Positions 1 to 7,349 are shown, numbered from the stretch's first letter. The stretch is 12,543 nt of DNA from an uncultured Candidatus Saccharibacteria bacterium (GCA_946187605.1 CAMHRH010000017.1:1-12543), one strand, 5' to 3'. The notes: generated from the letters alone by a model not told the origin. Translations and numbers: made by a program.

Positions 1-1422
1 GTCGTAGAGAATTTCAACCCGATCGCAAATAGCATCAAGACTGGCGAGGTGAGCGAGAAACGCGATTACGAGCTTCTAACGCGCGGTAGCAACAAAACGA
101 CGCCAGTTTCAATTATCGTAGCGCCAACCAGTGGTCCCGGCTCAAGCGTGGTTGTTACTTTTCGCGATATCGCTCAAGAACTCAAAGAAGAGCGCGAACG
201 AACAGATTTTATTTCTACGGCAAGCCACGAGATGCGTACGCCAGTTGCAAGCATAGAGGGCTACCTTGGTCTCGCGATGAATCCTGCCACTGCGACAGTC
301 GATGAACGCGCAATGCAATACTTAAACAAGGCTCACGAATCGTCTCAGCATTTAGGGCGCCTATTTCAAGATTTGCTCGACACAACAAAACTTGACGATG
401 GGCAAATCCGAGCGCGACTTGAGCCAGTCGAAATCGTTAGCCTCGTTAAGCAATATTCAGATGCACAAATCCCGAACATTCAGGCTAAGGGGTTAAGTTA
501 TCAGTTTGGCTCGAATGATGGCGACAAGCAGTACGGCGGACTAAACATCACTCAGCTGCTCTACGCAAGCGTAGATCGCGATTTCTTGCAGGAAGTCATG
601 AATAATCTAATCGAGAACGCTATCAAATACACGCCAGCGGGCTGGATAACAGTAAACGTGCGCGCGGACGACTATAATGTGCGCATTATCGTAGAAGATA
701 CCGGGATTGGGATACCACGTGATGAAGTTGAACATATTTTTCAGAAGTTTTATCGCGTCGATAATAGCGACACGCGTGAGATTGGCGGAACAGGGCTTGG
801 GCTCGCGCTCGTAAAGCAGCGCGTCGAGTTGATGAATGGTAAGATATGGGCCGAGAGCCAACAAGGCAAGGGGTCGCGTTTTATCATAATGTTGCCAAGG
901 CTTAGTAAAGAAGTCTACGATCAGCAGCGTTTCTTATTTGAGAACCAGCAAAAAATGCGCGCCGACGCAAGTGCGCACGAACAAGCCGTAAAGGCGTTCA
1001 TCTCTGGCGGTGCGCCAAATTTGACGCCAGAGGCGCCAAGCCCAATGCAGACGTCCGTTATGTCTGCGCCAGTATCGGCGCCAGCCACAGACGCCGCCAC
1101 GCCAGCACCAGCCGAATACATCGAAACACCGATTGATAACGCCACGCCGCAAGCAGCCATCGCGGCCCCAGCACCGAATTCAGCCACACCACAAACGCCA
1201 GCTACGCCAGCGCCTGTCGCACCGACACCAGTTCCAGCCTCCACGCAAGAAGCGCCAGTTGCGCCAGCGCCAGCGCCGCCAATGCCAGCAACCCCTGTTG
1301 CACCGGCGTCAGCGCCAATGCCAGCTGTTCCAGCGCCAGTTGCACCGCAAGCGCCGGAACAGACCAGTGAATATAATTATCCAACTCCGCCAACATCTCC
1401 AAATATCCAGCAGAGCAGCTAG
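1..1422 (+). CDS. Sensor histidine kinase, 5'-truncated by window edge
   Basis: The frame is open from base 1, so the GTG at 49 is an internal codon and the gene begins upstream. Visible codons 1-60 resemble the end of a PAS domain (YELLTRG...PVSIIVAP...VVVTFRDI). A DHp domain follows, with the phospho-acceptor His at codon 76 in STASHEMRTP. The ATPase domain has an N box (NNLIENAIKYTP, from codon 201), G1 (DTGIGIP, 233-239), an F box (IFQKFYRVD) and G2 (GGTGLGLAL, 262-270). All catalytic motifs are intact, so it should autophosphorylate and pass phosphate to a regulator, presumably the next gene. From about codon 335 to 473 the protein is a low-complexity Ala/Pro-rich tail, unusual for a kinase and probably disordered. 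No membrane segment is visible, but the sensor end is missing. The specific signal cannot be told. Confidence 0.93.
   Translation, partial: VVENFNPIANSIKTGEVSEKRDYELLTRGSNKTTPVSIIVAPTSGPGSSVVVTFRDIAQELKEERERTDFISTASHEMRTPVASIEGYLGLAMNPATATVDERAMQYLNKAHESSQHLGRLFQDLLDTTKLDDGQIRARLEPVEIVSLVKQYSDAQIPNIQAKGLSYQFGSNDGDKQYGGLNITQLLYASVDRDFLQEVMNNLIENAIKYTPAGWITVNVRADDYNVRIIVEDTGIGIPRDEVEHIFQKFYRVDNSDTREIGGTGLGLALVKQRVELMNGKIWAESQQGKGSRFIIMLPRLSKEVYDQQRFLFENQQKMRADASAHEQAVKAFISGGAPNLTPEAPSPMQTSVMSAPVSAPATDAATPAPAEYIETPIDNATPQAAIAAPAPNSATPQTPATPAPVAPTPVPASTQEAPVAPAPAPPMPATPVAPASAPMPAVPAPVAPQAPEQTSEYNYPTPPTSPNIQQSS
1252..1356 (+). repeat. Ala/Pro-rich coding repeat, kinase copy
   Basis: This part of the kinase tail encodes APVAPAPAPPMPATPVAP followed by ASAPMPAVPAPVAPQAP. 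It aligns with the response regulator tail at about 1992-2100 (APVAPAPAPVPTTPVAP then APAPMPAAPAPAPVAPRAP), with shared DNA words such as GCGCCAGTTGCGCCAGC. Either the two tails share ancestry or sequence was exchanged between them. Biased composition alone is a weaker explanation, because the order of Met, Thr and Val residues is also conserved. Confidence 0.7.
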
Positions 1423-1452
1423 TTTTAATAATGGCTTTTTTAGCGTAAGTAT

Positions 1453-1458
1453 TATAAA
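1453..1458 (+). promoter_or_regulatory. Possible -10 box before response regulator gene
   Basis: The 47 bases between kinase and regulator are AT-rich and contain TATAAA ending 11 bases before the ATG at 1470. No Shine-Dalgarno sequence precedes that ATG and no convincing -35 is visible. It could give a very short leader, or the regulator may simply be read through from the kinase gene. This is a weak call. Confidence 0.3.
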
Positions 1459-1469
1459 CTAGTATTAGT

Positions 1470-2609
1470 ATGACCAAGATTATGTTAGTCGAGGACGATA
1501 AGTCCTTGCGAGAAATATACAGCATTAGGCTGGTCGCCGAGGGCTACGATATTGTATCTGCCGGCGATGGCGAAGAGGCACTCGCGCTCGCCGTTCAGGA
1601 AAAACCTGATTTGATTATATCCGATGTGATGATGCCGAAGATTTCCGGCTTTGACATGCTTGATATTCTCCGCTCTACTCCCGAGACCGCTAAGATAAAG
1701 GTGATTATGATGACCGCATTGTCTAGCGATGATCAGCGTATGCGCGGCGAGACTCTTGGCGCAGACCGATACTTAGTCAAATCACAGGTCGGCATCGAAG
1801 ACGTTATCAATACCGTCCACGAGGTACTTGGCGACAAGCCAAATGCAAGTGCCAGCGTAAATCTAGACGTGGCCGCAGCCGTTCCGCCAAAAGCACCCGA
1901 AGCCGCTGCATCGACTCCTGCGCCGACACCGGCACCGGCGCCTACGCCTGCCGCTCCGGCTCCTGCTGCTCCAGCGCCAACCGCACCACAAGCGCCAGTT
2001 GCGCCAGCTCCAGCGCCAGTACCAACAACTCCGGTCGCACCGGCGCCAGCGCCTATGCCTGCCGCTCCGGCTCCAGCTCCAGTCGCACCACGAGCGCCAG
2101 TTGCGCCAGCCGGACAGCCAGGAGGAGGCGAACGTGTAATTCAACCGATTAATGACCCTACCTCATCACAAAACCGCGAAGAAATGCAGCGCAAAATGGA
2201 TGAATTACTTGGTAATGCACCAGCCCCAGCGCCTACGCCTGCCGCTCCGGCTCCTGCTGCTCCAGCTCCTGCTGCTCCAGCGCCAACCGCACCACAAGCG
2301 CCAGTTGCGCCAGCTCCAGCGCCAGTACCAACAACTCCTGTCGCACCGGCGCCAGTCCCAGTCGAACAAAGTCGCCCAACACAGACAGCGCAAGAAGAGT
2401 CAGCACCAGTTGACCCTAACGTTATTCAGCCAGGATACATCCAAAGTCTTGCAGACGATTTGAGTCGCGACATGCAGGGTCAAGAAGCAGACCCGGGCTC
2501 TATGGCTGCCAGAATGTCCGCTGACTTACAAAATGATCCGCTGACGCAGCAGGCTCAATCAATGCCACTCCCGCCAGATCCTAGCTCGAGTCCGAATGTT
2601 CAGGCTTAA
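1470..2609 (+). CDS. Response regulator: receiver domain with Ala/Pro-rich tail
   Basis: Residues 1-122 form a complete CheY-like receiver with acidic pair D9/D10, phospho-acceptor D52 (IISDVMMP), T82 and K104 (YLVK). It therefore should accept phosphate, most likely from the kinase encoded 47 bases upstream. No DNA-binding or enzymatic output domain follows. Instead residues ~135-379 are mostly Ala/Pro-rich, interrupted by a short predicted helix (about 231-247, NREEMQRKMDELLG) and closed by a second less biased part (about 310-360). Both of these follow the same VIQP motif (223-226 and 318-321). Output is probably by protein-protein contact. The tail carries a large near-exact DNA repeat and resembles the kinase tail. 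The last 14 bases overlap the next gene. The receiver call is certain; the role of the tail is unknown. Confidence 0.93.
   Translation: MTKIMLVEDDKSLREIYSIRLVAEGYDIVSAGDGEEALALAVQEKPDLIISDVMMPKISGFDMLDILRSTPETAKIKVIMMTALSSDDQRMRGETLGADRYLVKSQVGIEDVINTVHEVLGDKPNASASVNLDVAAAVPPKAPEAAASTPAPTPAPAPTPAAPAPAAPAPTAPQAPVAPAPAPVPTTPVAPAPAPMPAAPAPAPVAPRAPVAPAGQPGGGERVIQPINDPTSSQNREEMQRKMDELLGNAPAPAPTPAAPAPAAPAPAAPAPTAPQAPVAPAPAPVPTTPVAPAPVPVEQSRPTQTAQEESAPVDPNVIQPGYIQSLADDLSRDMQGQEADPGSMAARMSADLQNDPLTQQAQSMPLPPDPSSSPNVQA
1938..2049 (+). repeat. Long direct repeat in regulator tail, copy 1 (112 bp)
   Basis: From GCGCCTACGCCTGCCGCTCC to the final GCACCGGCGCCAG, this block recurs at 2229-2355. By eye the two copies differ only by one substitution (GGTCGC versus TGTCGC) and by one extra 15-base unit in copy 2. 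A more diverged partial third block follows at about 2043-2117. Confidence 0.9.
2229..2355 (+). repeat. Long direct repeat in regulator tail, copy 2 (127 bp)
   Basis: This is the second copy of the 1938-2049 block. It contains a tandem duplication of the 15-base unit GCTCCTGCTGCTCCA (encoding APAAP), which accounts exactly for the length difference of 127 versus 112. The frame is kept because 15 is a multiple of three. The near identity, including third codon positions, points to a recent duplication. Confidence 0.9.
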
Positions 2610-3264
2610 TAAATATCTTGCGACTAATTTCGGTGTTTCGCGCCGCGAGGCCGACAATCTAATTTCTGCTGGCAAAGTCTTGGTCAATAATAAGCCAGCG
2701 GAAATTGGTATGCGCGTATCTAATGAAGACAGTATTACCGTTGACGGAAAGATAGTATCAGCGCATCAAATGATATATTTAGCTCTTAATAAGCCTATAA
2801 ACTATGTCTGTAGCCGCAAGCGTCAGGGTGACACTCCAACAATCTATGAATTATTGCCTGAGAAATATCAGGCATTAAAAAGCGTCGGCAGACTCGACAA
2901 GAATTCTTCTGGCTTAATCTTACTAACAAATGATGGTGATTTTGCTTTCAAGATGACGCATCCGAGTTTCGTAAAAACGAAGGTTTATGAAGTTCGGATT
3001 GATCGTGCATTGGAGCCGCTACACCAACAGATGATTGCAGACTTCGGCGTGCAGCTCGCCGATGGACGTAGTCAGTTAGGCCTAGAAAGGCTCAATGATG
3101 AGCGTGTTTTTTGGCGAGTCACAATGAGCGAGGGGCGCAACCGCCAAATACGCCGAACTTTTGAAGCTTTAGGATATAAAGTTGTCGCCTTGCACCGCAT
3201 TAGTTTCGGGAAGTATTCTCTTAGTGGCCTCGAAGAGGGCCATTTCGTAGAAGTTGGCGCGTGA
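2596..3264 (+). CDS. RsuA/RluB-type pseudouridine synthase
   Basis: This 222-residue protein should convert a specific uridine in ribosomal RNA to pseudouridine. Residues 3 to about 50 are an S4 RNA-binding domain (FRLNKYLATNFGVSRREAD). The catalytic domain carries GRLDKNSSGLILLTNDG with catalytic Asp at 101. Other family motifs are LALNKP (63-68), the KTKVYEV segment and the C-terminal EGRNRQIRR. Length and order fit the RsuA/RluB/RluE/RluF family. The target (16S or 23S site) cannot be assigned from sequence alone, so no symbol is given. The ATG at 2596 places the S4 domain at the very N-terminus, as is usual, and overlaps the response regulator gene by 14 bases, suggesting translational coupling. 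Its TGA stop directly abuts the stop codon of the convergent FtsA-like gene. Confidence 0.92.
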   Translation: MFRLNKYLATNFGVSRREADNLISAGKVLVNNKPAEIGMRVSNEDSITVDGKIVSAHQMIYLALNKPINYVCSRKRQGDTPTIYELLPEKYQALKSVGRLDKNSSGLILLTNDGDFAFKMTHPSFVKTKVYEVRIDRALEPLHQQMIADFGVQLADGRSQLGLERLNDERVFWRVTMSEGRNRQIRRTFEALGYKVVALHRISFGKYSLSGLEEGHFVEVGA

Positions 3265-4566
3265 TTAATTTTTTAGCAGTCTTGAGAGTTTAGCTTTGAG
3301 GCTGCTATTTTCTGGTACGCCGACGAGCGTATCCATGCCGACACGCAAAAGGCCCATGGCGGTCACAAAGGTATAGTCCAATTCACGATCGGTAAGATTT
3401 TCAATTCCATCTATAGTGTCAGGGTCGATTATATTCACGATTGGACGTCTCGCGAACGGCAAATCTTTGTACCAATCACTAGTAGCAAGCAGCTCCGGAA
3501 TATCCGACAAGCCAGCACCACCACCACAAAGCAAAATTTGTCCCGGCAGCGTCTCAATCTGGTCAAATTCTTCAATTGCTAGCTCGACACCGGATTGCCA
3601 AACCTCAAGATTGCGCTCAATGGCGGCTTCGAATTTCTCACGAACGGCAGGCTTCATCTTTGGTGAATCGCTCAATAGTTTTAGCTTCTCCGCATCTTCA
3701 AAACTTAGACCAAGCTTTTGCGCAATTTGATGAGTAAAGCTACGGCCACCTATCGAGAACATTTTCGTCCCCTCGACACCTCCATCGTCAACGATTGCAA
3801 TATCCGTGGTTCCACCGCCGATATCCATTACGATACCAGAAAAGGTCGATTCGATGCTATCGCCAAGACAGGCGCGACACACCGCAAAAGGCTCAACCGC
3901 AACCGTCACGAGGTCGAGCTGAAGCTCATCGCAGACACGCTCAATTGCAGAGATGTGGACCAGCGGCGCAAAGGCTGTATAAATCTGAACGATTACTTCT
4001 TTGCCCTTGAATCCAATCGGGTTAGATACTTTATATCCATCTATACGCAGTGACACGAGCGCCGAGTTGATGAGGCGAACTTCGACGTCTTTATTATTCG
4101 TCTCCATTGCTACCTCACGGCGAGCGCGTTCGCCAGCTTTTTGCTGGACTTGCTTGATGATTTTTTCCATCTCATGGTCAGTAATTGGCCGGCTCGCATC
4201 GGCACGACGGTATTTAATCGAGGCAGTATTCCCCTTGATAAGCTCGCCGGCAATGCCAATCACGACTTCGCCTGCACGGACACCAGCCATGTCTTCAGCT
4301 TTGCTAAGCGCCTCCTCGCAGGTCGCAACTACTCCTTCGATATCCGCAATAGCGCCCGAATACATATTCGTCGGCGCCTCATGCGCCTTGCCAACGCCAA
4401 CAATTTTCAGTGTGCCTTTCGCCTTCTTCGCAATCAAGGCTTTAACATATTCAGTACCGATATCTAGCGCAAGAAGAAAATCATCCGGATTTTTCGAGTG
4501 CTTCGGGTCACTAGTCACGTTCTTTGCTTTTTCAGCCATTTCTTTGCCACGAGATATAATGCTCAT
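3265..4566 (-). CDS. ftsA: FtsA-family cell division ATPase
   Basis: This is a 433-residue actin-fold ATPase of the FtsA/PilM family. Visible motifs are phosphate-1 (LALDIGTEYVKAL, 32-44), phosphate-2 (VMDIGGGTTDIAI, 246-258) and the adenosine motif (LCGGGAGLSDIPELL, 346-360). A FtsA-type inserted subdomain lies at about 98-190 (VVIGIAG...RPITDHEMEKII). The end, SSLKAKLSRLLKN, can form a short basic amphipathic helix like the membrane anchor of FtsA, which favours FtsA over PilM. In division FtsA links FtsZ filaments to the membrane. A basic N-terminal extension of about 28 residues is longer than usual. Met10 is an alternative start, but a -10 box placed just before Met1 supports the longer form. 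No ftsZ or pilus gene is adjacent, so the symbol is by family resemblance. Confidence 0.85.
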   Translation of the reverse strand: MSIISRGKEMAEKAKNVTSDPKHSKNPDDFLLALDIGTEYVKALIAKKAKGTLKIVGVGKAHEAPTNMYSGAIADIEGVVATCEEALSKAEDMAGVRAGEVVIGIAGELIKGNTASIKYRRADASRPITDHEMEKIIKQVQQKAGERARREVAMETNNKDVEVRLINSALVSLRIDGYKVSNPIGFKGKEVIVQIYTAFAPLVHISAIERVCDELQLDLVTVAVEPFAVCRACLGDSIESTFSGIVMDIGGGTTDIAIVDDGGVEGTKMFSIGGRSFTHQIAQKLGLSFEDAEKLKLLSDSPKMKPAVREKFEAAIERNLEVWQSGVELAIEEFDQIETLPGQILLCGGGAGLSDIPELLATSDWYKDLPFARRPIVNIIDPDTIDGIENLTDRELDYTFVTAMGLLRVGMDTLVGVPENSSLKAKLSRLLKN

Positions 4567-4572
4567 GGCATT

Positions 4573-4582
4573 ATTATAGCAC
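4573..4582 (-). promoter_or_regulatory. Extended -10 promoter, likely leaderless ftsA-like transcript
   Basis: Read on the minus strand this is GTGCTATAAT: a perfect TATAAT with the extended-10 TGn in front. It ends 6 bases before the ATG (4566-4564), so transcription should start at or next to the A of the start codon. There is no Shine-Dalgarno sequence and no good -35. Confidence 0.7.
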
Positions 4583-4599
4583 CTATAGAAAAATGAATA

Positions 4600-5361
4600 C
4601 TACTCGTCCGCATTACCCTTCGTCTGCGAGGAAATTCTTGGGGTTTTATTTTCAGGACTTAGTCGCGCCCTAGTATCTACTCTTCTTGGTTGCGCAGAGC
4701 CAGTTTTTAATGTTTCGACAATATCTTTCCCATCTTCGAGCGTATCCTTCAATGTTTTTGCATTCAGACATGAAGCAACCTCGATAGCGCCAGCAACCGC
4801 CGTGATGATGCCCATCACGAGGTAACTTCTAATATTAATATTATTAAATGCGATAAGGAAGTAGATGCCGAAGCCGAGCTCAAAGAGCGTGAGGAATAGT
4901 TTGAATTTCCAGGCAAAGTTCTTGTTGTCGCGCCCCTTTACGACTTTGACTGCGCCGAGGACACCATTGAGTGTAGTAAAGAAGCCGGCCATAAGATTGA
5001 GGATTTTATCTGTTAAATCTTGATTTACGAGTAGATATATGCCGATTGCGGTAATTAGTAGATAGATTAAGCCTTCGCCAATTTGAAGAAAAAAGATTTT
5101 CCATGCCGCATTTCGCTCATCTCCCTCTTCCATTTTGTCTAAATTCGCTTTAATGTAGCCCAAGCGATAAAGCGACCAGAATGAAAAAACTTGCCCTGCG
5201 AGTAGAATCATGAGCGGGAGACTCTTGGTGTCATTTCCATTGCCATTTAGGGCGGCGAACGCCATCATGAGCCCTGGAATAAACATCATTAATGATGCCG
5301 CTAACTTATTCTTTAGGAAAATATTATAGGCTTTAAGCCCACGCATCACGAGCTTGTTCAT
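4600..5361 (-). CDS. Six-helix membrane protein, DUF308/HdeD-like
   Basis: The 253-residue protein has about six hydrophobic segments, near residues 20-39, 47-67, 93-112, 118-139, 151-171 and 178-198. A polar cytosolic-type tail of about 55 residues follows (199-253), rich in Lys, Arg, Thr and Ser. The paired helices with short polar turns and Gly-rich segments (LMAGFFTTLNGVLGAVKVVKG) resemble the DUF308/HdeD family, but this is a pattern impression, not a match I could test. No enzymatic motif is visible. It is encoded 33 bases upstream of the ftsA-like gene on the same strand, yet that gene has its own promoter. Downstream of alaS it is separated by a terminator, so it probably forms its own transcript. 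The function is unknown. Confidence 0.75.
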   Translation of the reverse strand: MNKLVMRGLKAYNIFLKNKLAASLMMFIPGLMMAFAALNGNGNDTKSLPLMILLAGQVFSFWSLYRLGYIKANLDKMEEGDERNAAWKIFFLQIGEGLIYLLITAIGIYLLVNQDLTDKILNLMAGFFTTLNGVLGAVKVVKGRDNKNFAWKFKLFLTLFELGFGIYFLIAFNNINIRSYLVMGIITAVAGAIEVASCLNAKTLKDTLEDGKDIVETLKTGSAQPRRVDTRARLSPENKTPRISSQTKGNADE

Positions 5362-5367
5362 ATTTTT

Positions 5368-5373
5368 ATTGTA
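5368..5373 (-). promoter_or_regulatory. -10 box, likely leaderless transcript of membrane protein
   Basis: On the minus strand this reads TACAAT, followed by exactly 6 bases (AAAAAT) and then the ATG at 5361. This spacing places the transcription start at the start codon. No Shine-Dalgarno sequence is present, and the -35 region is not recognisable. Confidence 0.5.
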
Positions 5374-5426
5374 GCGCAGTTTTTAGTACTTTATGAGGAG
5401 TTTTATCTGCCCAAATACGACCATCA

Positions 5427-5455
5427 AAAATCTCCGCATAAACTGCGGAGATTTT
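5427..5455 (-). terminator. Rho-independent terminator after alaS
   Basis: A perfect 12-base inverted repeat (AAAATCTCCGCA / TGCGGAGATTTT) encloses a 5-base loop. It begins 2 bases past the alaS stop codon. Read in the alaS direction the GC-rich stem is followed by five Ts. A T-rich run on the other strand means it could also work in reverse, but no + strand gene ends there. Confidence 0.9.
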
Positions 5456-5457
5456 GT

Positions 5458-7332
5458 TTATTCAAGAATCGCTTTTATGCGGCGAATACCAGCAGAGCTA
5501 GATTCTTCTTTTTTGATCTTAAAATGACCAAGAACGCCAGTATGCTCGACATGGGGGCCGCCGCATACTTCGCGAGAAGTTGGCTTGTCGAAATCACCAA
5601 TTGTATATACGGTTAGCTTTTCCGGATACTTATCCCAGAAGCTACCATGAGCTTTCAAAGTATCGCGCGCATAAGATTTGTCATACTCATCATGCACGAC
5701 TGGTAGATCGGCCTGAATCCAGGCATTTACTTGATCTTCGAGTTTTTGCAACTCGTCTTTTTCAAGTTTATGGTCAACATTAAAATCAAGACGCATGCGG
5801 TCAGCTGTGATGTTGCTACCCTTTTGGCAAATGTCCGGCGAAATTAGCTGCTGAAGCGCGGCAAGTAGCAGGTGAGTCGCCGTATGATACTTCGTTGACA
5901 TTTCGCCATGATCTTCGAGGCCGCCCTTAAACATGCCTTTCGATGCAGTCTTACTGCGCTCGCGCTGCTCGGATAATGCAGCATCAAATTCTTTCTGCCA
6001 ATCATCGCTTAACGTAATATCTTGGCGCTTGGCTTCTTCGACGGATAATTCTAGTGGGAAGCCATAGGTATCCTGCAACATAAATAATTCTTTACCGGTT
6101 AGACCATGCTCTTTGAGACGATTGAGCTCTTTTATGCCGCGGCGAATTGTATGACGGAATGCTTGCTCTTCGCGACTCAGCGTATCTAAGACGTCGTCGC
6201 GATTCGTCAAGATACTATCCGGCAAATCCTGATAATTCTCAGAGATTAGCGGCAAAACTTCCGCCAAGAAGTTATCTTCGATACCGAGATTAAGTGCTTT
6301 TAAGATTGCGCGACGAATTAGGCGGCGCAGAGCGTAGCCTTGCTGCTTATTTGACGGTTTAAGCCCCTGTGCGGTCAATAAATAGGCGCCACGCAGGTGA
6401 TCGGCAATAATGCGCATCTCGGCAGTATTATCCTCATAGGCTTTACCTGATAGTTTTTCAAGTTTATCGACAATCGGCTTCAAAAGCGAGATTCTGAACA
6501 CATCATACGAGTCCATCGAAGCTGCCGTAATGCGTTCAAGGCCCGCACCGAAATCCACATTCTTTTTATCGAGCTCCTCAAATGTACCATCCTCTTTGCG
6601 GCGATACTGCATAAAGACCTGGTTGCCAATTTCCATAAAGCGTGCACCGTCGGACGCCGGATGACTTTGGCCATACTTCTCTACATCCTGTTTATCTTCG
6701 CCGAAATCATAGAAGACCTCTGAGTCTGGGCCGCAAGGATCGCCAATTGGCGTGGTCTCAATACCGCCGCCACGCGACCACCAGTTCTCTTTGTCATTAT
6801 AAAAGAATATGCGCTCGCCCGAGCGAATGCCGCGCTTATCGCCATTCTCGGCCGTATTTATCTCAACGATCTTTGCATCAATGCCAGCCTCTTTAAAGAC
6901 CTGTTGCCAAATCTTTGCCGCCTCATCGTCGCGCGGAATGCCATATTTTTCGCTACCAATAAAGCAGGTGACGTAGATTTTTTCAGGGTTGAGACCGACT
7001 TCTTTAGTTAGAAAAGTAAAGAAATTACGAATCTGCTCTTCTTTGAAGTAATCACCAAGCGACCAGTTGCCGAGCATCTCAAAGACAGTAGTATGACGCG
7101 GGTCGCCAACATCTTCGATATCTTGCAAGCGAAGGCATGGCTGAGAGTCAGTCAAACGAGTGCCATCCTCATGGGCTTTGCCGAGGAGATATGGCAAGAG
7201 CGGTTGCATACCGGAGCCAGTAAACAGAGTCGTCGGATCATTTTCGAGCACGAGTGGTGCCGGTGCGACCTGAACATGTCCTTTAGACTTCATAAAATCG
7301 AGATATTTTTGGCGTACTTCACTTGCATTCAT
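5458..7332 (-). CDS. alaS: Alanine--tRNA ligase, short form
   Basis: This enzyme charges tRNA-Ala with alanine in the cytosol. The class II catalytic domain (about 1-240) contains FEMLGNWSLGDYFK (motif 2 region, 84-97) and FGAGLERITA (motif 3, 261-270). The tRNA-recognition region keeps an Asn before QGYALRRLIRRA (N328) and the Asp of DTYGFP (D421), matching the residues that read the G3:U70 pair in E. coli. The editing domain keeps its zinc ligands: HTATH (H483, H487) and CGGPH (C590, H594). At 624 residues it is about 250 shorter than E. coli AlaRS. The protein ends just after the editing domain (GIRRIKAILE), so the C-Ala domain is missing. Only about 20 residues separate RSKTASKG from the HTATH motif, so the beta-barrel normally preceding the editing core is also gone. 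A terminator follows at once. Confidence 0.97.
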   Translation of the reverse strand: MNASEVRQKYLDFMKSKGHVQVAPAPLVLENDPTTLFTGSGMQPLLPYLLGKAHEDGTRLTDSQPCLRLQDIEDVGDPRHTTVFEMLGNWSLGDYFKEEQIRNFFTFLTKEVGLNPEKIYVTCFIGSEKYGIPRDDEAAKIWQQVFKEAGIDAKIVEINTAENGDKRGIRSGERIFFYNDKENWWSRGGGIETTPIGDPCGPDSEVFYDFGEDKQDVEKYGQSHPASDGARFMEIGNQVFMQYRRKEDGTFEELDKKNVDFGAGLERITAASMDSYDVFRISLLKPIVDKLEKLSGKAYEDNTAEMRIIADHLRGAYLLTAQGLKPSNKQQGYALRRLIRRAILKALNLGIEDNFLAEVLPLISENYQDLPDSILTNRDDVLDTLSREEQAFRHTIRRGIKELNRLKEHGLTGKELFMLQDTYGFPLELSVEEAKRQDITLSDDWQKEFDAALSEQRERSKTASKGMFKGGLEDHGEMSTKYHTATHLLLAALQQLISPDICQKGSNITADRMRLDFNVDHKLEKDELQKLEDQVNAWIQADLPVVHDEYDKSYARDTLKAHGSFWDKYPEKLTVYTIGDFDKPTSREVCGGPHVEHTGVLGHFKIKKEESSSAGIRRIKAILE

Positions 7333-7340
7333 AATCTATA

Positions 7341-7349
7341 ATTTTACCA
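7341..7349 (-). promoter_or_regulatory. Extended -10 promoter of alaS, likely leaderless
   Basis: On the minus strand this reads TGGTAAAAT: a one-mismatch -10 (TAAAAT) with the TGn extension. Eight bases separate it from the alaS ATG at 7332. No Shine-Dalgarno sequence lies between, and no clear -35 is present. It is divergent from the mnmA promoter in the same 89-base gap. Confidence 0.65.

Noticed and set aside
1423..1469. Terminator between kinase and regulator genes
   Set aside because: There is a short T run (GGCTTTTTTAGC) but no stem before it.
921..2393. Several open frames of 60-110 codons opposite or shifted to the Ala/Pro-rich tails
   Set aside because: GC-rich, stop-poor repeats create such frames; their products are Arg/Trp/Ser or Gly/Ala strings with no ribosome sites.
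3225..3242. TGGCC/GGCCA hairpin near the end of the pseudouridine synthase gene, with a T run at 3268-3273
   Set aside because: The stem is only 5 bp and the T run lies about 25 bases beyond it, so it does not form an intrinsic terminator.
4001..4579. 192-codon open frame opposite the FtsA-like gene
   Set aside because: It is a shadow of a well-conserved gene, with Ser/Arg-rich content and no recognisable motif.
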